Assembly (NCBI GenBank): GCA_014655195.1
Contig: BNBH01000013.1
Location: 124,001-188,000, forward strand
From: Streptomyces cellulosae
Lineage (GTDB): Bacteria > Actinomycetota > Actinomycetes > Streptomycetales > Streptomycetaceae
DNA: 64,000 nucleotides
Reading direction: 5' to 3'
Part shown: piece by piece, positions 8,122 through 16,059 of the stretch
Layout of the letters: each line of letters begins with the position of its first letter
Position numbering within the stretch: position 1 is the stretch's first letter
Notes under the pieces: generated by a model
Databases searched by the model: none
What the model was told of the DNA's origin: nothing
Seen by the model: the letters and a program-made list of their open reading frames with translations, nothing else
Program-made: the position numbers and the translations under genes

Positions 8122-9438
8122 CTACGCCCCGAGCATCCCGGTCCACAGCTCGGGGAAGTCCGGCAGGGTCTTCGCCGTGGTCGCCACGTTCTCGATCTGC
8201 ACGCCCTCGACCGCCAGGCCGATGATCGCACCGGCGGTGGCCATGCGGTGGTCCTCGTAGGTGTGGAAGACCCCGCCGTGCAGCCGGCGCGGGCGGATGT
8301 GCAGACCGTCGGCCGTCTCGGTGACGTCGCCGCCCAGCTCGTTGATCTCCTTGGTGAGCGCCGCCAGCCGGTCCGTCTCGTGCAGCCGCAGATGGGCCAC
8401 GCCCCGCAGGGTCGACGGGGAGTCCGCGAGGGCCGCGACCGCCGCGATGCCCGGGGTCAGCTCGCCCACCTCGCCGAGGTCCACGTCGATGCCGTGCACC
8501 GCGCCGGAGCCGGTGAAGACCAGTCCGTACTCGGCCAGCTCGCAGGAGCCGCCCATCTCGGTGAAGATCTCCCGCAGCCGGTCGCCGGGCTGGGTGGTCC
8601 GCGCGGGCCAGTCGGGGATGACCACCTTGCCGCCGGTGACCAGCGCCGCCGCGAGGAACGGCTGCGCGTTGGACAGGTCCGGCTCGATCGTCAGGTCCCG
8701 GCCGAGCAGGGCGCCCGGGGTGACCCGCCAGACGTTCGGCTCGCCGCCCGACTCGGGGGTGTCGACCTGGGCGCCGACCGCGCGCAGCATGTCGACCGTC
8801 ATCCGGATGTGCGGCATCGACGGCAGCGTCGCGCCGGTGTGCCGCACCTCCACGCCCTGGTTGAAGCGCGGCGCCGACAGCAGCAGGGCGCTGACGAACT
8901 GCGACGACGAGGACGCGTCCACCTCGACCGTGCCGCCGTCCAGCGCGCCCCCGCCGTGCACCGTCATCGGCAGAGCGCCCCGCTCGTCGTCGTCGATCCG
9001 CGCGCCCAGCCGGCGCAGCGCGTCGATGACGCCGTTCAGGGGGCGCTCGTAGGACCGCGGGTCGCCGTCGAAGCGCACCGGGCCGTCCGCCAGGGTGGCC
9101 ACCGGCGGCAGGAAGCGCATCACCGTGCCCGCGTTGCCCACGTCCACGGTGGCCCGGCCGTGCAGACCGGCCGGGACCACACGCCACGCCTCGCCCGTCC
9201 CGTCGGGACCGACGCCCTCCTCGATCTCCACGCCCAGGGCACGCAGCCCGCCCGCCATCAGCAGCGTGTCGCGCGAGCGCAGGGGGCGGCGCAGCCAGCC
9301 CGGCTCGGAGGCGAGGGCGGCGAGGACGAGGGCGCGGTTGGTGACCGACTTGGACCCGGGCACGTGGACCGTCGCGTCGACGGCTCCGCTCGCGTGCGGG
9401 GCGGGCCAGAGGGCGGTGTGCGTGGGATTCGGGGCCAT
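8122..9438 (-). CDS. aroA: 3-phosphoshikimate 1-carboxyvinyltransferase (EPSP synthase)
   Basis: A 438-residue enzyme of the shikimate pathway joining shikimate-3-phosphate and PEP. Recognisable motifs are VPGSKSVTNRALVLAAL at the N-terminus, GNAGTVMRFLPP, VDASSSSQFVSALLL, and the late HETDRLAAL and DHRMATAGA blocks. The start at 9438 has AAGGAGG (in cctcctt at 9450-9456) at suitable spacing. It is the first gene of a probable aroA-rsgA operon. Confidence 0.96.
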   Translation of the reverse strand: MAPNPTHTALWPAPHASGAVDATVHVPGSKSVTNRALVLAALASEPGWLRRPLRSRDTLLMAGGLRALGVEIEEGVGPDGTGEAWRVVPAGLHGRATVDVGNAGTVMRFLPPVATLADGPVRFDGDPRSYERPLNGVIDALRRLGARIDDDERGALPMTVHGGGALDGGTVEVDASSSSQFVSALLLSAPRFNQGVEVRHTGATLPSMPHIRMTVDMLRAVGAQVDTPESGGEPNVWRVTPGALLGRDLTIEPDLSNAQPFLAAALVTGGKVVIPDWPARTTQPGDRLREIFTEMGGSCELAEYGLVFTGSGAVHGIDVDLGEVGELTPGIAAVAALADSPSTLRGVAHLRLHETDRLAALTKEINELGGDVTETADGLHIRPRRLHGGVFHTYEDHRMATAGAIIGLAVEGVQIENVATTAKTLPDFPELWTGMLGA

Positions 9439-9524
9439 GAGGCCACTTTATAAGGAGGTGAGGAGCCCGGCCGTTCCGTGCCCGCCAGGCGGAACACCGC
9501 CCGGTCGCCCGTCGGTCCGCGGGG

Positions 9525-10256
9525 TCACAGCCCCAGCAGCCAGCGCCCCCCGCCCAGCAGCGAGCACACCGACACCGCGTGGAACAGGAACAGCCACATC
9601 CCCGCCGGGACGTGCGTCAGCCGGGACAGCTGGTCCGCGTCCGAGTCGCCCGCCCCGCCGCGCCGCCGCTTGGCCTGCAGCTCGAACGCCGGGCGCACCC
9701 CGCCCAGCAGCAGGAACCACACCACGGCGTACGCGAACGCCGCCTGCACCTGCGGCCCCGCCAGCCAGGACACCAGCACGAACGTGCTCCCGGTGACCAG
9801 CACCGACACCGCCCCGTAGGCGTTGCGGATCATCACCAGCACCGCCAGCAGCAGCGCGGTGGCCAGCCACAGCAGCAGCGTGATGCGTCCCGCGCCGAGC
9901 AGCGCGGCCCCGCCCAGGCCCAGCAGCGGGGGAGCGGTGTAGCCGGCGGCGGCCGTGAGGATCATGCCGATGCCGGTGGGCCTGCCCCGGCTGACGGTCA
10001 GGCCGCTGGTGTCGGAGTGCAGGCGTATGCCCGTCAGGGTGCGGCCGGTGAGGAGCGCCACCAGGCCGTGCCCGCCCTCGTGCGCGATCGTGATCGCGTT
10101 CCGGGCGATCCGCCAGGGCGCGTGCGGCACGACCACGGCGAGGGCCGCCACCAGGGTAGCGACGACCACCCACAGGTCCGGGTCGGGCTGGGTGCCCGCG
10201 ACCTCGTCCCAGAGGGAGGCGAGGGACGCGGACGCGGTGCTGGCCATGCTCGTCAT
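9525..10256 (-). CDS. membrane zinc metalloprotease, M50-like
   Basis: A 243-residue polytopic membrane protein with about six hydrophobic segments. The motif HEGGH, within TIAHEGGHGLVALLTG near residue 57, is the zinc-binding HExxH-type site of M50 (site-2) proteases; the later NxxPxxPLDGG-type element is not obvious, so activity is not assured. Start codons at 10256 and 10247 are both possible; the first has an upstream AGGGAG. It is divergent from the SRAP gene. The substrate is unknown, with intramembrane cleavage of an anti-sigma factor being one family role. Confidence 0.75.
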   Translation of the reverse strand: MTSMASTASASLASLWDEVAGTQPDPDLWVVVATLVAALAVVVPHAPWRIARNAITIAHEGGHGLVALLTGRTLTGIRLHSDTSGLTVSRGRPTGIGMILTAAAGYTAPPLLGLGGAALLGAGRITLLLWLATALLLAVLVMIRNAYGAVSVLVTGSTFVLVSWLAGPQVQAAFAYAVVWFLLLGGVRPAFELQAKRRRGGAGDSDADQLSRLTHVPAGMWLFLFHAVSVCSLLGGGRWLLGL

Positions 10257-10307
10257 GTGTGTTGGATCGCTCCCTGTGCGCGTGCGGAGTCTGGCAGTGT
10301 TGCACGT

Positions 10308-11123
10308 ATGTGCGGACGGTATGCAGCGAGTCGGAGGCCCGAGGATCTCGCCGGGATCTTCGAGATCGAGAAGTGGGAGCCCGAGGAGACCCTGGAGCCC
10401 GACTACAACGTGGCGCCGACCAAGGAGGTCCACGCCGTCCTCGACCGTCCTCTGAAGGACGCGGACGACCCCCGCCCGGTTCGGCAGCTGCGCACGCTCA
10501 AGTGGGGCCTGGTGCCCTCCTGGTCCAAGACCCCCGAGGGCGGCGCGCGGATGATCAACGCGCGCGCGGAGACCGTCCACGAGAAGCCGTCGTACCGCCG
10601 CGCCTTCTCCTCCCGCCGCTGCATCCTCCCCGCCGACGGCTACTACGAGTGGGTCACCGGGAAGCAGGAGCGCGATCTGGAGGTCGAGGGCAAGAAGAAG
10701 CGCCCCCGCAAGCAGCCCTACTTCGTCACCCCGGCCGACGGCTCGGTCTTCGCGATGGCCGGGCTGTACGAGTTCTGGCGCGACCGCACCCTGCCCGACG
10801 ACCACCCCCGGGCCTGGTGGGTGACCTGCTCCGTGATCACCACCGAGGCGGAGACGAGCCCGCTGGCCGTGGCCCCCGCCGAGGGACCTCACTCCCTCGC
10901 CGACATCCACCCGCGGATGCCGCTGATGCTCACCCCGGACCGCTGGGACGACTGGCTGGACCCGTCCCGCACCGACCCCGAGGACCTGCGCGGGCTGCTC
11001 GCCCCGCCGCCGCCCGGTCTGATGCGCGCCTACCCGGTCGCCACCGCCGTCAGCAACGTCCGCAACAACGGCCCGGAGCTGCTGAAGGAGCTGGCCGCCC
11101 CGGAAGAGGGCACACTCTTCTGA
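10308..11123 (+). CDS. SRAP protein (YedK/HMCES type abasic-site shield)
   Basis: A 271-residue SOS-response-associated peptidase family protein. The mature N-terminus begins with Cys2 (MCGRYA), the residue that forms a thiazolidine crosslink with abasic sites in single-stranded DNA. Other family blocks are YNVAPT, WGLVPSW, MINARAET, LPADGYYEW (catalytic Glu) and ADIHPRMP (His). The ATG at 10308 is required because Met removal must expose Cys2. The insert between WVTG and PYFVT is lysine/arginine-rich. It overlaps nothing upstream, and a hydrolase gene starts 1 nt after its stop codon, suggesting translational coupling. Confidence 0.93.
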   Translation: MCGRYAASRRPEDLAGIFEIEKWEPEETLEPDYNVAPTKEVHAVLDRPLKDADDPRPVRQLRTLKWGLVPSWSKTPEGGARMINARAETVHEKPSYRRAFSSRRCILPADGYYEWVTGKQERDLEVEGKKKRPRKQPYFVTPADGSVFAMAGLYEFWRDRTLPDDHPRAWWVTCSVITTEAETSPLAVAPAEGPHSLADIHPRMPLMLTPDRWDDWLDPSRTDPEDLRGLLAPPPPGLMRAYPVATAVSNVRNNGPELLKELAAPEEGTLF

Positions 11124-11124
11124 C

Positions 11125-11250
11125 GTGAGCCCCGAGTCTGACGTGAGCCCCGAGTCTGACGTGAGCCCCGAGTCTGACGTGACCCCCGAGTCTGACGTGA
11201 CCCCCGAGTCTGACGTGACCCCCGAGTCCGATGTGACCAGCAAGTCCGAC
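11125..11250 (+). repeat. 18-bp coding tandem repeat, seven units
   Basis: Seven consecutive 18-bp units begin at 11125. The first three read GTGAGCCCCGAGTCTGAC exactly, the next three carry AGC-to-ACC and late C/T changes, and the seventh is degenerate. They encode the hexapeptide series (S/T)PESDV. Every unit opens with an in-frame GTG. Confidence 0.9.
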
Positions 11251-11880
11251 GTGACCACCGAGACGGTCGGCACGGACGCCGGCGACGCCCGCGTCACCTG
11301 GCACCACGCCGCGACGCCGCGCCTCGTCCTCGCCGCGAGCCACGGCGCGGGCGGCGGCATCGAGGCCCGTGACCTCGCCGCGCTCGCCGCAGTCCTCCCC
11401 GCGCACGGCGTGACCGTCGCCCTCGTCGAGCAGCCCTGGCGGGTGGCCGGCAAGAAGCTCGCCCCCGCGCCGAAGACCCTGGACACCGGCTGGCGCGGCG
11501 TCTGGCCCACCCTGACGAAGCCCGGCCTGCCGGTGATCTCCGGCGGGCGCAGCGCCGGCGCCCGCGTCGCCTGCCGCACCGCGACGGAACTGGGCGCCCG
11601 GGCCGTGCTCGCGCTGAGCTTCCCGCTCCACCCGCCCGGCAAGCCGGAGAAGTCCCGCGCCGAGGAGCTGCTGGGCGCGGGCGTCCCCACCCTCGTCGTC
11701 CAGGGCGGCAACGACCCCTTCGGGAAGCCCGCCGAATTCCCCGAGGGCGACCACGAACTGGTGGAGGTCCCGCGGGCCGATCACGGCTTCGCCGTGCCCA
11801 AGCGGGCGGACCTCACGCAGGAGGAGGCCCTCCGGGTGATCACGGACGCGGTCGTGCGGTGGACGGCCGCCCTCGGCTGA
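11125..11880 (+). CDS. alpha/beta hydrolase, KANL3/Tex30-like, with repeat N-terminus
   Basis: A 251-residue protein. Residues 1-42 are a low-complexity acidic hexapeptide repeat (SPESDV/TPESDV). The remainder is an alpha/beta-hydrolase domain with nucleophile elbow GGRSAGAR near residue 140, acid NDPFG near residue 196 and His in RADHGFAVP near residue 218. It belongs to the predicted dienelactone-hydrolase-like KANL3/Tex30 family; the substrate is unknown. GTG at 11125 lies 1 nt beyond the SRAP stop. Each repeat unit offers another in-frame GTG, so the true start and the repeat length may vary between strains. Confidence 0.8.
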   Translation: MSPESDVSPESDVSPESDVTPESDVTPESDVTPESDVTSKSDVTTETVGTDAGDARVTWHHAATPRLVLAASHGAGGGIEARDLAALAAVLPAHGVTVALVEQPWRVAGKKLAPAPKTLDTGWRGVWPTLTKPGLPVISGGRSAGARVACRTATELGARAVLALSFPLHPPGKPEKSRAEELLGAGVPTLVVQGGNDPFGKPAEFPEGDHELVEVPRADHGFAVPKRADLTQEEALRVITDAVVRWTAALG

Positions 11881-11887
11881 GGCGCCG

Positions 11888-11913
11888 GGAATGCGGGCGG
11901 GGCCCCTGCTGTT
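11888..11913 (+). promoter_or_regulatory. SigR-type promoter upstream of sigR (sigRp2-like)
   Basis: GGAAT at 11888-11892 and GTT at 11911-11913 are separated by exactly 18 nt, the known SigR consensus. It lies about 60 nt before the upstream sigR start codon, so it would drive autoinduction of the longer SigR form. Confidence 0.85.
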
Positions 11914-11972
11914 GAGGGGGGCGTACGTGCCGGTCGAACGGCACCGTCGCCGTAGGAGAGGAAGTCCACCGC

Positions 11973-12824
11973 ATGGGTTCCACGTTCTGCCCGAGCCGCA
12001 GTGCCCGCGCCGGCCTCGACTGGACGGTGCTGCACGCGGCCAAGACCGCCCCTGTTCGGGCGGCGGGCGGACCGGATCGTCGTCTATCCTCCGATTCGGG
12101 TGAGGCCGGTCTCGGTCTCGCGACGACTTTCAAGGAGGTGGGTCCGGTTCCCGGTACCGACGCAGGGACCGAACACGGCCAGGCGGAGCAGCCCGAGGGC
12201 CAGGGCGACACGCGCGCGGAGTCGACCGCGGAGCGCAGCGCGCGCTTCGAACGGGACGCGCTCGAGTTCCTCGACCAGATGTACTCGGCCGCGCTGCGCA
12301 TGACGCGCAACCCGGCCGACGCCGAGGACCTGGTGCAGGAGACCTACGCCAAGGCGTACGGGTCCTTCCACCAGTTCCGCGAGGGCACCAACCTCAAGGC
12401 GTGGCTGTACCGGATCCTCACCAACACCTTCATCAACTCGTACCGCAAGAAGCAGCGCGAACCCCAGCGCTCCGCGGCCGAGGAGATCGAGGACTGGCAG
12501 CTCGCGCGCGCCGAGTCGCACATGTCCACGGGTCTGCGCTCCGCCGAGTCGCAGGCGCTGGACCACCTGCCGGACTCGGACGTGAAGGAAGCCCTGCAGG
12601 CGATCCCGGAGGAGTTCCGCATCGCGGTCTATCTCGCCGATGTCGAGGGCTTTGCCTACAAGGAGATCGCCGACATCATGGGGACACCCATCGGTACGGT
12701 GATGTCCCGGCTTCACCGGGGACGTCGCCAGCTGCGCGGCATGCTCGAGGACTACGCGCGCGAGCGCGGACTGGTCCCGGCCGGTGCCGGAGAGTCGAAC
12801 GAAGCGAAAGGCTCGGGGTCATGA
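11973..12824 (+). CDS. sigR: RNA polymerase ECF sigma factor SigR (thiol-oxidative stress)
   Basis: Group-IV sigma factor. Region 2 includes LRMTRNPADAEDLVQETYAKAY and region 4 includes EFRIAVYLADVEGFAYKEIADIMGTPIGTVMSRLHRGR. SigR directs the response to disulfide stress and is held by RsrA. Two in-frame starts are visible: ATG 11973 with AGGAGAGGA upstream (283 aa), and GTG 12138 (228 aa), 55 codons later. The 55-residue difference matches the known unstable SigR' isoform made from the SigR-dependent promoter and the constitutive short form. The coordinates give the long form. The stop overlaps the rsrA start (ATGA). Confidence 0.93.
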   Translation: MGSTFCPSRSARAGLDWTVLHAAKTAPVRAAGGPDRRLSSDSGEAGLGLATTFKEVGPVPGTDAGTEHGQAEQPEGQGDTRAESTAERSARFERDALEFLDQMYSAALRMTRNPADAEDLVQETYAKAYGSFHQFREGTNLKAWLYRILTNTFINSYRKKQREPQRSAAEEIEDWQLARAESHMSTGLRSAESQALDHLPDSDVKEALQAIPEEFRIAVYLADVEGFAYKEIADIMGTPIGTVMSRLHRGRRQLRGMLEDYARERGLVPAGAGESNEAKGSGS

Positions 12825-13123
12825 GCTGCGGAGAGCCGCACGAGACGGATTGCAGCGAAATCCTCGATCATCTCTACGAGTTCCTCGACCGTGAGATGCC
12901 GGACGACGACTGCCAGAAGTTCGAGCACCACTTCGAGGAGTGCTCGCCCTGCCTGGAGAAGTACGGGCTGGAGCAGGCGGTCAAGAAGCTCGTCAAGCGG
13001 TGCTGCGGACAGGACGACGTGCCGGGCGACCTGAGGTCGAAGGTCATGGGCCGGATCGAGCTGATCCGCTCCGGCCAGAACGTTCCCGAGCAGGACGTCA
13101 CGGCCGCTCCGCAGGAGTCCTGA
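12821..13123 (+). CDS. rsrA: redox-sensing zinc anti-sigma factor RsrA
   Basis: A 100-residue ZAS-family anti-sigma factor. It has Cys near residue 11 and the HxxxCxxC motif (HHFEECSPC, about residues 36-44), the zinc site in which oxidation forms a disulfide and releases SigR. An extra CC pair lies near residue 61. The ATG overlaps the sigR stop codon, ensuring coupled synthesis. The C-terminus is an unstructured polar tail. Function follows from the well-studied SigR-RsrA pair. Confidence 0.95.
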   Translation: MSCGEPHETDCSEILDHLYEFLDREMPDDDCQKFEHHFEECSPCLEKYGLEQAVKKLVKRCCGQDDVPGDLRSKVMGRIELIRSGQNVPEQDVTAAPQES

Positions 13124-13264
13124 CACCGTCCCAACCCCCGGGCCGCGTCACCCGATTGTGCTAATCGGCGGGCGGTCCGCCCGCGGCGGCCCCTCCGCCC
13201 GTCCTAGGCTCCAGAAGCCGACGGGCGACGGAAGCCGCGCGCGGCGCGGTCGGGGGAGGGGCTC

Positions 13265-14644
13265 ATGGAGGCGTTACCGGCGCGGGCCCGGGTGTATCTC
13301 ACCGGCGTCACCCTGCTCGGGCTGTGCTGTCTGCTCCCCCTGCCGGGCGTCCCCCGGCCGGGGGTGCTGTCCTCCCTGCCCGACCCGCGCGTCCCCTGGT
13401 GGCCGGTCGTCCTGCTCGCCGCCCTGTACGCGGGGTGCGAGCGCCTCGCCCGGTCCCGCCTCGCCGCAGGACCCCACCCCGGCGGCACCTTCCACCCCGT
13501 GCTGCTCGCCGGGGCGTTCCTGCTGCCGCCCACCGCCGCCGCCCTCGTCGCGCTGCCCGGGGCGCTGCTGCTCCCCGTCGAGCACGGCCCGCGTCTCGCA
13601 CGCCGGCTGTGGCGCACGGGCCGGCTCGTCGTCGCCGTGTGGGCCGCGAGCCTGGTCCATCTGAAGACGGGCGGCCGGGACGCGGTGGCGAACTGCGACA
13701 TGCCGGGCGCCCTCGCCACGGCCGGCGTCGCGGTGCTCGCGTTCTGCCTCGTCCTCACCCTGCTCGACGGCGGCGTCCTGGCGCCCGCCCCCGGCGGACT
13801 GCCCCGCACCCGTCCCGTGGCCGCCTGGTGGCGGCTGTTCCTCGGCTCCCTGGCGCCCCTCAGCGTGCACGGCCTCGCCGGACTGATGATGGCCCTGCTG
13901 TGGCGCAGCCCCTACGGCCCGGTCGCGGCGCTGCTGGTGCTGCTGCCGATGGGCGTCTCCTGGTGGGCGTTCGCCCAGTACCACCGGGAGCGCGCCGCCC
14001 ATCAGGCCACCATCCGTGCCCTGGTGCAGGCCGTCGACATCAAGGACGGCTACACGCGCGGCCACAGCGAGCGCGTCGGCCGCGCCTCCGTGCTGATCGC
14101 CCGCGAACTCGGCATGGACGACGAGCGGGTCGAGATGCTGCGGTTCGCGGGCATCCTGCACGACGTCGGCAAGCTCGGCGTGCCCACCCGCGTCCTCACC
14201 AAGAACGGCCCGCTCACCCCCGAGGAGCGCCGGGTCATCGAACTGCACCCCGAGTACGGGCACGAGATGGTGCGCGGCATCTCCTTCCTCGGCGAGGCCC
14301 GCGCGGCCGTGCTGCACCACCACGAGCGGCTCGACGGCACCGGATACCCCTACGGGCTGGCGGGCGGTCAGATCCCGGAGTCGGCGCGGGTGGTCGCGGT
14401 CGCCGACGCCTTCGACGCGATGACCTCCACCCGCAGCTACAGCAGGGCGCGACCGGTGCCCGTGGCGCTGGAGGAGCTCGAGCGGTGCGCGGGCACACAC
14501 TTCGACCCGCGGATGGTGAAGGCCCTCGTCCGCGCGGTCGGCCGCGTCGGCTGGCACCCCACGGTGACCGCCGACGAACCCCGGCGTACGGCCGTCCCCG
14601 GCCCGACAGCACCCGTCACCGGCCGTCACGGGGCGCGCCGGTGA
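13265..14644 (+). CDS. HD-GYP domain membrane protein
   Basis: A 459-residue protein. Residues ~10-235 hold seven or so hydrophobic helices. A short linker leads to a C-terminal HD-GYP phosphodiesterase domain with GHSERVG, ILHDVGKLGVP (the HD pair near residue 299), HPEYGHEM, HHHERLDGTGYPYGL (the GYP motif near 359) and VADAFDAMTS. All metal and signature residues look intact, so cyclic-di-GMP (or related dinucleotide) hydrolysis is plausible. Codon 4 is TTA (13274-13276), the rare leucine codon read only by bldA tRNA. The start has GGGGAGGGG upstream. It follows rsrA by 141 bp and overlaps the next HD gene by 4 nt. Confidence 0.88.
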   Translation: MEALPARARVYLTGVTLLGLCCLLPLPGVPRPGVLSSLPDPRVPWWPVVLLAALYAGCERLARSRLAAGPHPGGTFHPVLLAGAFLLPPTAAALVALPGALLLPVEHGPRLARRLWRTGRLVVAVWAASLVHLKTGGRDAVANCDMPGALATAGVAVLAFCLVLTLLDGGVLAPAPGGLPRTRPVAAWWRLFLGSLAPLSVHGLAGLMMALLWRSPYGPVAALLVLLPMGVSWWAFAQYHRERAAHQATIRALVQAVDIKDGYTRGHSERVGRASVLIARELGMDDERVEMLRFAGILHDVGKLGVPTRVLTKNGPLTPEERRVIELHPEYGHEMVRGISFLGEARAAVLHHHERLDGTGYPYGLAGGQIPESARVVAVADAFDAMTSTRSYSRARPVPVALEELERCAGTHFDPRMVKALVRAVGRVGWHPTVTADEPRRTAVPGPTAPVTGRHGARR

Positions 14645-15903
14645 GGCCCCGCGCGCACACCGTCCCGCTGCACACCGTCGTGCACCTGTGCGCCGCCGTC
14701 CTCGCGGCCGGGTCGCTGGGCACGACCCTGTACCACGGCGTCGAGGACCGCTCCACCGCCCTCGCCTTCGGCACGCTCGTCGCGGTCGGCGAGCTGACCC
14801 GGCGCGGCGGCCGGGGCATCCGGGAGCCCGCACCGCTCGCCGCGGCCGGCTCACTGGCGTACGCGCTGCTCGGCGAGGTCGGAGGGCGGCCCGCCGAGCA
14901 CGGCGCCGCCCAGGTCGTCACCGTGGTGCTCGCCGCGTCGCTGCTCGGCAGCGTCCCGCACGTCGGACGCGGCGACGGGCCGTCCCTGGACCCGGTGACC
15001 CGCAGGGTGCTCACCGTCGGCTTCGTCGCCGTGTGTTTCCACCCGCTGCACGCCCGGGGCGCGTTCGACGACTGGAGCGGGCCGGGACACGCGCTGCTGC
15101 TGCTGGTCCTGCTGACCCTGACCGCGCTGTGCGACGCCGTGCTCGCCGCCGCGCTGGCCCACTCCCGCACCGGCTGGCCCTTCCCGCCGCTGCTGCGCGA
15201 CGAGCTGCGGGCCGTCCCCGGCATCGGCGCCGCCGTCGTCGCCACCGGTGCGGTGATGGCGCTGGGCGCGGCGGTCGTGGGGCTGTGGGCGCTGCCCGTG
15301 TTCTCCGTGCCGCTGCTGCTCGCGCAGTTGTCCCACCGGCGGTTCACGGCGGTGCGCGCCACCTACCGGCAGACCATCGCGTCCCTCGCGCGGGCCACCG
15401 AGATCGCCGGGTACACCCCGCACGGGCACTCGCGCCGGGTCGCCGCGCTCAGCCAGGCGGTGGGCCGGGACCTCGGGCTGACCGAGCCGGAGCTGACCGT
15501 GCTGGAGTACGCGGCGCTGATGCACGACATCGGGCAGCTCAGCCTCGTCGACCCGGTGCCCGAGGGCGCCACGGCAGGGCTGCCGCCCGCCGAGCAGCGC
15601 AGGATCGCGCTCCTGGGCGGCGCCGTGGTCCGGCAGACCGGCGTGGACCCCCGCGTCGCCGGGATCGTCGAACGCCAGGCCGACCCGCACACCGAGCAGC
15701 CGCTCGCCGCCCGGATCGTCCGGGTGGTCAACGCGTACGACGAGAAGTGCAGGGAAGGAGGGCCCGGGGGGCCGCTGACCGCGCTGGAGGAACTGCGGCT
15801 GGGGGCCGCCGGGGAGTACGCGCCGGAAGTCGTCGAGGCCCTGGCCAGAGTTCTGTCCCGGGACACGGAGGGGACGCGTGAGCAGGTGGACCGGTCGTGG
15901 TGA
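14641..15903 (+). CDS. HD-domain membrane protein, degenerate HD-GYP
   Basis: A 420-residue protein with the same architecture as its upstream neighbour: an N-terminal membrane block of about seven helices (residues ~8-225) and a C-terminal HD domain. HGHSRRVAALS and YAALMHDIGQLSLVD retain the H...HD core, but the HHExxDGxGYP segment is replaced by a line around IVERQADPH and the tail is shortened. It is probably a catalytically weakened duplicate, possibly a regulatory partner. GTG 14641 overlaps the preceding stop (GTGA), so the pair is translationally coupled. Confidence 0.8.
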   Translation: MRPRAHTVPLHTVVHLCAAVLAAGSLGTTLYHGVEDRSTALAFGTLVAVGELTRRGGRGIREPAPLAAAGSLAYALLGEVGGRPAEHGAAQVVTVVLAASLLGSVPHVGRGDGPSLDPVTRRVLTVGFVAVCFHPLHARGAFDDWSGPGHALLLLVLLTLTALCDAVLAAALAHSRTGWPFPPLLRDELRAVPGIGAAVVATGAVMALGAAVVGLWALPVFSVPLLLAQLSHRRFTAVRATYRQTIASLARATEIAGYTPHGHSRRVAALSQAVGRDLGLTEPELTVLEYAALMHDIGQLSLVDPVPEGATAGLPPAEQRRIALLGGAVVRQTGVDPRVAGIVERQADPHTEQPLAARIVRVVNAYDEKCREGGPGGPLTALEELRLGAAGEYAPEVVEALARVLSRDTEGTREQVDRSW

Positions 15904-16059
15904 GAGGGCGGAGCGGGCGGTCTGGTTCCCGGCCGAGCTGGGTAACCCATGGGTAATGAGCGCCCTCGCGGCCGTACGTGGTTGGATGCGAAGGAGAGGG
16001 TGTCCGGGGGTGCCGATCGCTGTGGCCGGCCCACCGAACGGAACTGGCAGGCGGGAATC

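Noticed and set aside
7171..9453. 760-codon plus-strand frame across rsgA and aroA
   Set aside because: It spans two complete well-conserved genes on the other strand and is repetitive antisense translation.
15935..15960. Palindrome ACCCATGGGT between the HD gene and the TPR gene
   Set aside because: A 10-bp palindrome with a flanking GGGTAA repeat, but it is short and not clearly placed relative to a promoter, so I give it no function.
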